A program made the translations under genes and the position numbers. DNA of 64,000 nucleotides from Thiofilum flexile DSM 14609 (GTDB lineage Bacteria; Pseudomonadota; Gammaproteobacteria; Thiotrichales; Thiotrichaceae). The stretch spans positions 52,002-116,001 of the forward strand of contig NZ_KB904769.1 in NCBI RefSeq assembly GCF_000380185.1, read 5' to 3'. Shown in pieces: positions 63,477-64,000 of the stretch (its first letter is position 1; the number at the start of each line of letters is the position of its first letter). Below the pieces are notes generated by a model, which was not told the DNA's origin, did no database searches, and saw nothing but the letters and a program-made list of their open reading frames with translations.

Positions 63477-63482
63477 TATAAT
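63477..63482 (+). promoter_or_regulatory. Candidate -10 element of the yafS-like gene
   Basis: A consensus TATAAT lies 13 bp before the ATG, predicting a nearly leaderless mRNA. No good -35 hexamer is visible at normal spacing. Confidence 0.4.
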
Positions 63483-63495
63483 CGCTACTAGATTG

Positions 63496-64000
63496 ATGAA
63501 CAAGCAAAAGCCATTACATGATTTTCAGCCCATAAATGCAGCAACGACGGTACTACAAGGCTGGTATGAATCCCATCGTGGGCAAGCAACATTACAACAG
63601 CTAAATATCCCCATACGACGTATGACGGCGGATATTTTTGGCTATTATGCGTTGGAAATGGGGCTATTAGCGCCCCATCAAACCTTTTTGACAGAGTCCC
63701 GCATTAGTCACCATATTCGTTTAGGGTCGGCGGGGGTGGCCTCACCCTTTATTGATTTGAGTAGCCATTGGACTGCCTTGCCTTTTGAGTTTGGCACTAT
63801 AGATTTAGTGCTCAGCACCCATAGCTTAGAATTGGTAGCAGACCCTACTTTAGTGTTGAATGAAATCGAGCGGGTCTTAATGCCAGAAGGGCATTGTATT
63901 TTGATCGGTTTTAATCCCTATAGTGCTTTGGGGATGCAACAATGGTTAAGTAATAGCCCCTCTAAGCTCAACTTTCCCTCTCCATGGCAAGTCAGTCAGT
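63496..64000 (+). CDS. yafS: YafS-like SAM-dependent methyltransferase (3' end cut by window)
   Basis: A plus-strand frame runs from ATG 63496 to the window end (168 complete codons). It contains FGYYALEMGL, then a Rossmann-type core with LPFEFGTIDLVLSTHSLEL and LNEIERVLMPEGHCILIGFNPYS, the acidic and post-I motifs of class I methyltransferases. Divergent placement beside an MltD-like gene matches E. coli, where yafS follows gloB next to mltD; gloB itself is missing here. TATAAT at 63477-63482 would start a transcript with a leader of about 6 bases. Confidence 0.75.
   Translation, partial: MNKQKPLHDFQPINAATTVLQGWYESHRGQATLQQLNIPIRRMTADIFGYYALEMGLLAPHQTFLTESRISHHIRLGSAGVASPFIDLSSHWTALPFEFGTIDLVLSTHSLELVADPTLVLNEIERVLMPEGHCILIGFNPYSALGMQQWLSNSPSKLNFPSPWQVSQ

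Noticed and set aside
1-64000. CRISPR arrays, insertion sequences or prophage genes
   Set aside because: No regularly spaced repeats with unique spacers, no transposase or integrase motifs, and no phage structural genes were seen.

Overview
The window reads as chromosome of a gammaproteobacterium, most plausibly a sulfur-oxidising relative of Thiothrix (Thiotrichales). This placement is an inference. It rests on gammaproteobacterial gene orders (recA-recX-alaS-lysC-csrA-tRNA-Ser-tRNA-Arg; yhbY/rlmE-ftsH-folP-glmM-tpiA-secG-tRNA-Leu; tRNA cluster-tig-clpP-clpX-lon-hupB-ppiD), a class III polyhydroxyalkanoate (PHA) locus, a sulfur-globule-like secreted protein and a periplasmic molybdenum redox operon. 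Most genes favour A/T-ending codons (TTA, ATT, GAT).

Layout. 1-6660: a Met/Gly/Ser repeat ORF, then an operon for a pentaheme cytochrome c, a DmsA-like molybdoenzyme, a DmsB-like four-cluster subunit, a TorD-type chaperone and a second four-cluster ferredoxin. No DmsC-type membrane anchor is present, and the third Cys of the catalytic subunit's FeS site is replaced by His. 6738-14463: an unknown acidic protein, a sirtuin, RNase T, a DEAD-box helicase, a YdjM-like membrane protein and signal peptidase I. 14671-23168: a degenerate ketoreductase-like gene followed by recA, recX, alaS, lysC, csrA and two tRNAs. 23295-31303: yhbY, rlmE, ftsH, folP, glmM, tpiA, secG, tRNA-Leu and a permease. 31344-34727: ppc and a small secreted protein. 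35009-39403: phaP, phaR, phaB, phaE and phaC, with a strong phaP promoter overlaid by three related dyads that are probable PhaR operators. 39489-41143: an AI-2E-type permease and an HdeD-like protein. 41491-49101: four tRNAs, tig-clpP-clpX-lon-hupB, then a repetitive Val-Asp-Asp-Val-Asp tRNA cluster. 49239-54617: ppiD, an intact higA beside a truncated higB, mtaB, a lipoprotein and a membrane protein.

54649-59844 is a compositionally foreign block of GC-rich genes: a LysR regulator, a PrpF-type isomerase, a TctC receptor and a fused TctA-TctB transporter. It looks like a horizontally acquired carboxylate uptake and conversion module. 59898-64000 returns to host composition: an EVE-domain protein, the sulfur-globule-like protein, fau, an FHA protein, an MltD-like lytic transglycosylase and the start of a YafS-like methyltransferase cut by the window edge.

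The most novel material is the anchorless molybdoenzyme operon with its unusual FeS ligand, the PhaR operator array, the ketoreductase-like gene beside recA and the transferred PrpF/Tct island. No CRISPR array, transposase, rRNA gene or phage gene was seen.
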